DNA of 64,000 nt from Massilistercora timonensis. Its GTDB lineage: Bacteria > Bacillota > Clostridia > Lachnospirales > Lachnospiraceae. Positions 61,219 to 64,000 of this stretch are shown here, piece by piece. Every line of letters starts with the position of its first letter. Position 1 is the stretch's first letter. The notes beneath the pieces are model-generated. The model saw only the letters and a list, made by a program, of their open reading frames with translations. It ran no database searches and had not been told where the DNA came from. The DNA is taken from NCBI RefSeq assembly GCF_900312975.1, contig NZ_LT990039.1, forward strand, positions 558,001-622,000, read 5' to 3'. A program made the translations under genes and the position numbers.

Positions 61219-62302
61219 ATGCAGCGTAAATTCGGCTTTATTGGTCTCGGGCTGATCGGGGGATCTATCGCCAAAGCGATCCGTCAATTTGTCCCCGATG
61301 CAGAGATCGTTGCTTTTGATAAGAATAAGGAGGCACTGGCCCTGGCCACCCAGGAGTCTGTCATTGACGTGGCGGTCTCTTCCATCGACGAGAACTTTAA
61401 GAACTGTGAATATCTCTTCCTGTGCGCGCCGGTTTCCTATAACACCGCTTATCTGAAACAGCTGAGCGGCTATCTGGATGAGGACTGTATCCTTACCGAT
61501 GTGGGCAGCGTGAAGTCAGACATCCACCGGGAAGCCCAGAGGCTTGGCCTTAACGGATATTTCATCGGCGGGCACCCCATGGCCGGAAGCGAGAAGAGCG
61601 GGTACGCCAACTCCAAGGCCATGCTGATCGAAAACGCCTACTATGTGCTGACGCCCTCCCCGGGGATCCCACAGGAGAAGACAGACCGCTTCTCTAAATT
61701 CGTGGAACAGCTGCGGGCCATCCCGGTGGTCATGGAGCCGGAGGAACACGATTATGTCACCGGAGCCATCAGCCACCTGCCCCATCTCATCGCCGCCAGC
61801 CTGGTAAACTTCGTCCGGGACCACGATACCCGGACGAAACTGATGAAGAATCTGGCGGCAGGAGGATTCAAGGACATCACCCGTATCGCTTCCTCCTCCC
61901 CCACCATGTGGCAGCACATCTGCGTCAAAAACAGGGAAAATATATCTCAGATCCTGGGCTCTTATATCCAGGACCTGACCCAGGTAAAGGAACTGGTTGA
62001 CCAGGCGGACGAACAGGGGATCTACAATCTCTTCGACACCTCCCGGAATTACCGGAATTCCTTCCCCTCCGCTTCCGCCGGGCCTATCAAGAAAGCCTTT
62101 GCCGTCTACTGCGACATTATCGACGAAGCTGGCGGGATCGCGGCCATTGCCACCATCCTGGCTTCCAACAATTTAAATCTTAAGAATATCGGGATCGTAC
62201 ACAACAGAGAATTTGAAGAAGGGGTTCTGCGCATAGAATTCTACGATGAGGCTTCTTCCCGAAGAGCCGCGGAATTACTGCAGAAATTCAGGTATATTGT
62301 CT

Positions 62303-62313
<11 letters not shown>
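61219..62313 (+). CDS. tyrA: prephenate dehydrogenase with C-terminal ACT domain
   Basis: NAD(P)-dependent oxidative decarboxylation of prephenate in tyrosine synthesis. The 364-residue protein has a Rossmann start FGFIGLGLIGGSIAKAIRQF (~4-23), the substrate region GGHPMAGSEKSGYAN (~117-131) with the catalytic His, and NPxSRNYRNSFP-like FDTSRNYRNSFPS. An ACT-type domain (~290-364) allows feedback by tyrosine. GAAGGAGGCACTCT precedes the ATG. It is followed by aroA with an 11-bp overlap. Confidence 0.95.
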
Positions 62314-63601
<1,288 letters not shown>

Positions 63602-63625
63602 CGGGAACAAGGAAATGAACGTGCA

Positions 63626-64000
63626 ATGAACGAAACCTTTATGAAAGAAAAACCCGTCTTCCCCCTGATCCTGTCCATGGCCATCCCCATGGTAGTGTCC
63701 ATGCTGGTCAATTCTCTCTATAACATCGTGGACAGCTTCTTCGTGGCCCAGATCAGCGAAGACGCCATGACCGCACTCTCCCTGGTCTATCCGGTCCAGA
63801 ACTTCTTAAATGCGGTGAGCATCGGCTTTGGCGTGGGGTTAAATGCCGTCATCGCCTTCTACTTAGGCGCCGGGGACTATAAAAAGGCAGACATGGCCGC
63901 ATCCCAGGGCATTACCCTGTCCGTGATCCACAGTGTGATCCTGACCATCGGGTCCATTGCGGTAATGCCGGTATTTCTCGAGATGTTTACCTCGTCCGCT
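63626..64000 (+). CDS. MATE family efflux transporter (N-terminal part; runs off window)
   Basis: The first 125 codons are visible. Hydrophobic helices start near residue 10 (FPLILSMAIPMVVSMLVNSL). The MATE signature YNIVDSFFVAQISEDAMTAL follows, then GFGVGLNAVIAFYLGAGDY. Family members export drugs or organic cations with Na+ or H+. AAGGA lies 10 bp before the ATG at 63626; an earlier ATG (63614) opens a 4-codon frame only. It is 24 bp after aroA, so perhaps cotranscribed. Confidence 0.92.
   Translation, partial: MNETFMKEKPVFPLILSMAIPMVVSMLVNSLYNIVDSFFVAQISEDAMTALSLVYPVQNFLNAVSIGFGVGLNAVIAFYLGAGDYKKADMAASQGITLSVIHSVILTIGSIAVMPVFLEMFTSSA

Overview
The window looks like a chromosomal segment of a fairly GC-rich member of the Lachnospiraceae (Bacillota, class Clostridia). 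The reasons are its gene families (DUF3783, DUF1836, DUF3784, LCP, CdaA-CdaR, DegV, a YerC-type TrpR-like regulator, EF-G-II-like GTPase), a T-box leader in front of leuS, and strong GGAGG-type ribosome binding sites. Genus cannot be fixed from the sequence. About 62 genes or gene remnants are supported. Most lie on the minus strand in tightly packed operons, often with start/stop overlaps. No tRNA, rRNA or CRISPR array was seen.

Layout on the minus strand, left to right: rlmD (cut by the window edge), a NYN/LOTUS protein, a small acidic membrane protein, pcrA, DUF3783, a nucleotidyltransferase and an LCP ligase (1-7.5 kb); nfo, ptsH (HPr), cdaR-cdaA (c-di-AMP synthesis) and two membrane proteins (7.6-12.5 kb); comF, recD2, an mreB/mbl gene, uvrA and uvrB (12.5-21.5 kb). 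From 21.5 to 26.7 kb lies an AT-rich accessory patch. It is followed by a DUF3784 protein, an acetyltransferase, the purD-purN-purM-purE cluster with an M29 aminopeptidase, small membrane proteins, pyrE, a degenerate-GGDEF/EAL protein, an M20 amidohydrolase, an Rpn-like remnant and a heterodimeric ABC exporter (to 43.5 kb). After a divergent promoter region come DUF1836 (+), a KdpDE-like two-component pair, yerC, a PHP phosphoesterase, two small plus-strand genes, degV, a TetR regulator, leuS with T-box, a small P-loop protein (+), an AEC transporter, a membrane-anchored protein, trkH-trkA and an EF-G-like GTPase. On the plus strand at the right end are tyrA, aroA and a MATE transporter that runs off the window.

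The accessory patch is the most interesting part. The first ~90 codons of uvrB occur twice, at the start of intact uvrB and 3.1 kb upstream as a truncated copy with its own ribosome binding site. The AT-rich cargo between them carries an Sll1717-type P-loop ATPase, a RhuM-family protein and a broken AAA-4/AlbA-type gene. Upstream of the second uvrB 5' copy is a three-gene operon: a chimeric ORF (alpha/beta-hydrolase start joined to a DUF3990-like C-terminus), an unknown 145-residue protein and a NADAR-family protein. Its promoter has a near-consensus -35/-10 and a LexA/SOS-like palindrome at the start point. This suggests an ADP-ribosylation-related module, possibly DNA-damage-induced and with a decayed toxin half, lodged directly in front of the nucleotide-excision-repair genes.

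Two further signals stand out. A ~471-bp highly structured element occurs in two opposite-facing copies (27.6-28.1 kb and 39.4-39.85 kb), each immediately behind a stop codon and with compensatory changes in its helices. Four REP-like hairpins with a fixed GGGACAGGG-type tail also occur, two of which supply the last codons of nfo and degV.
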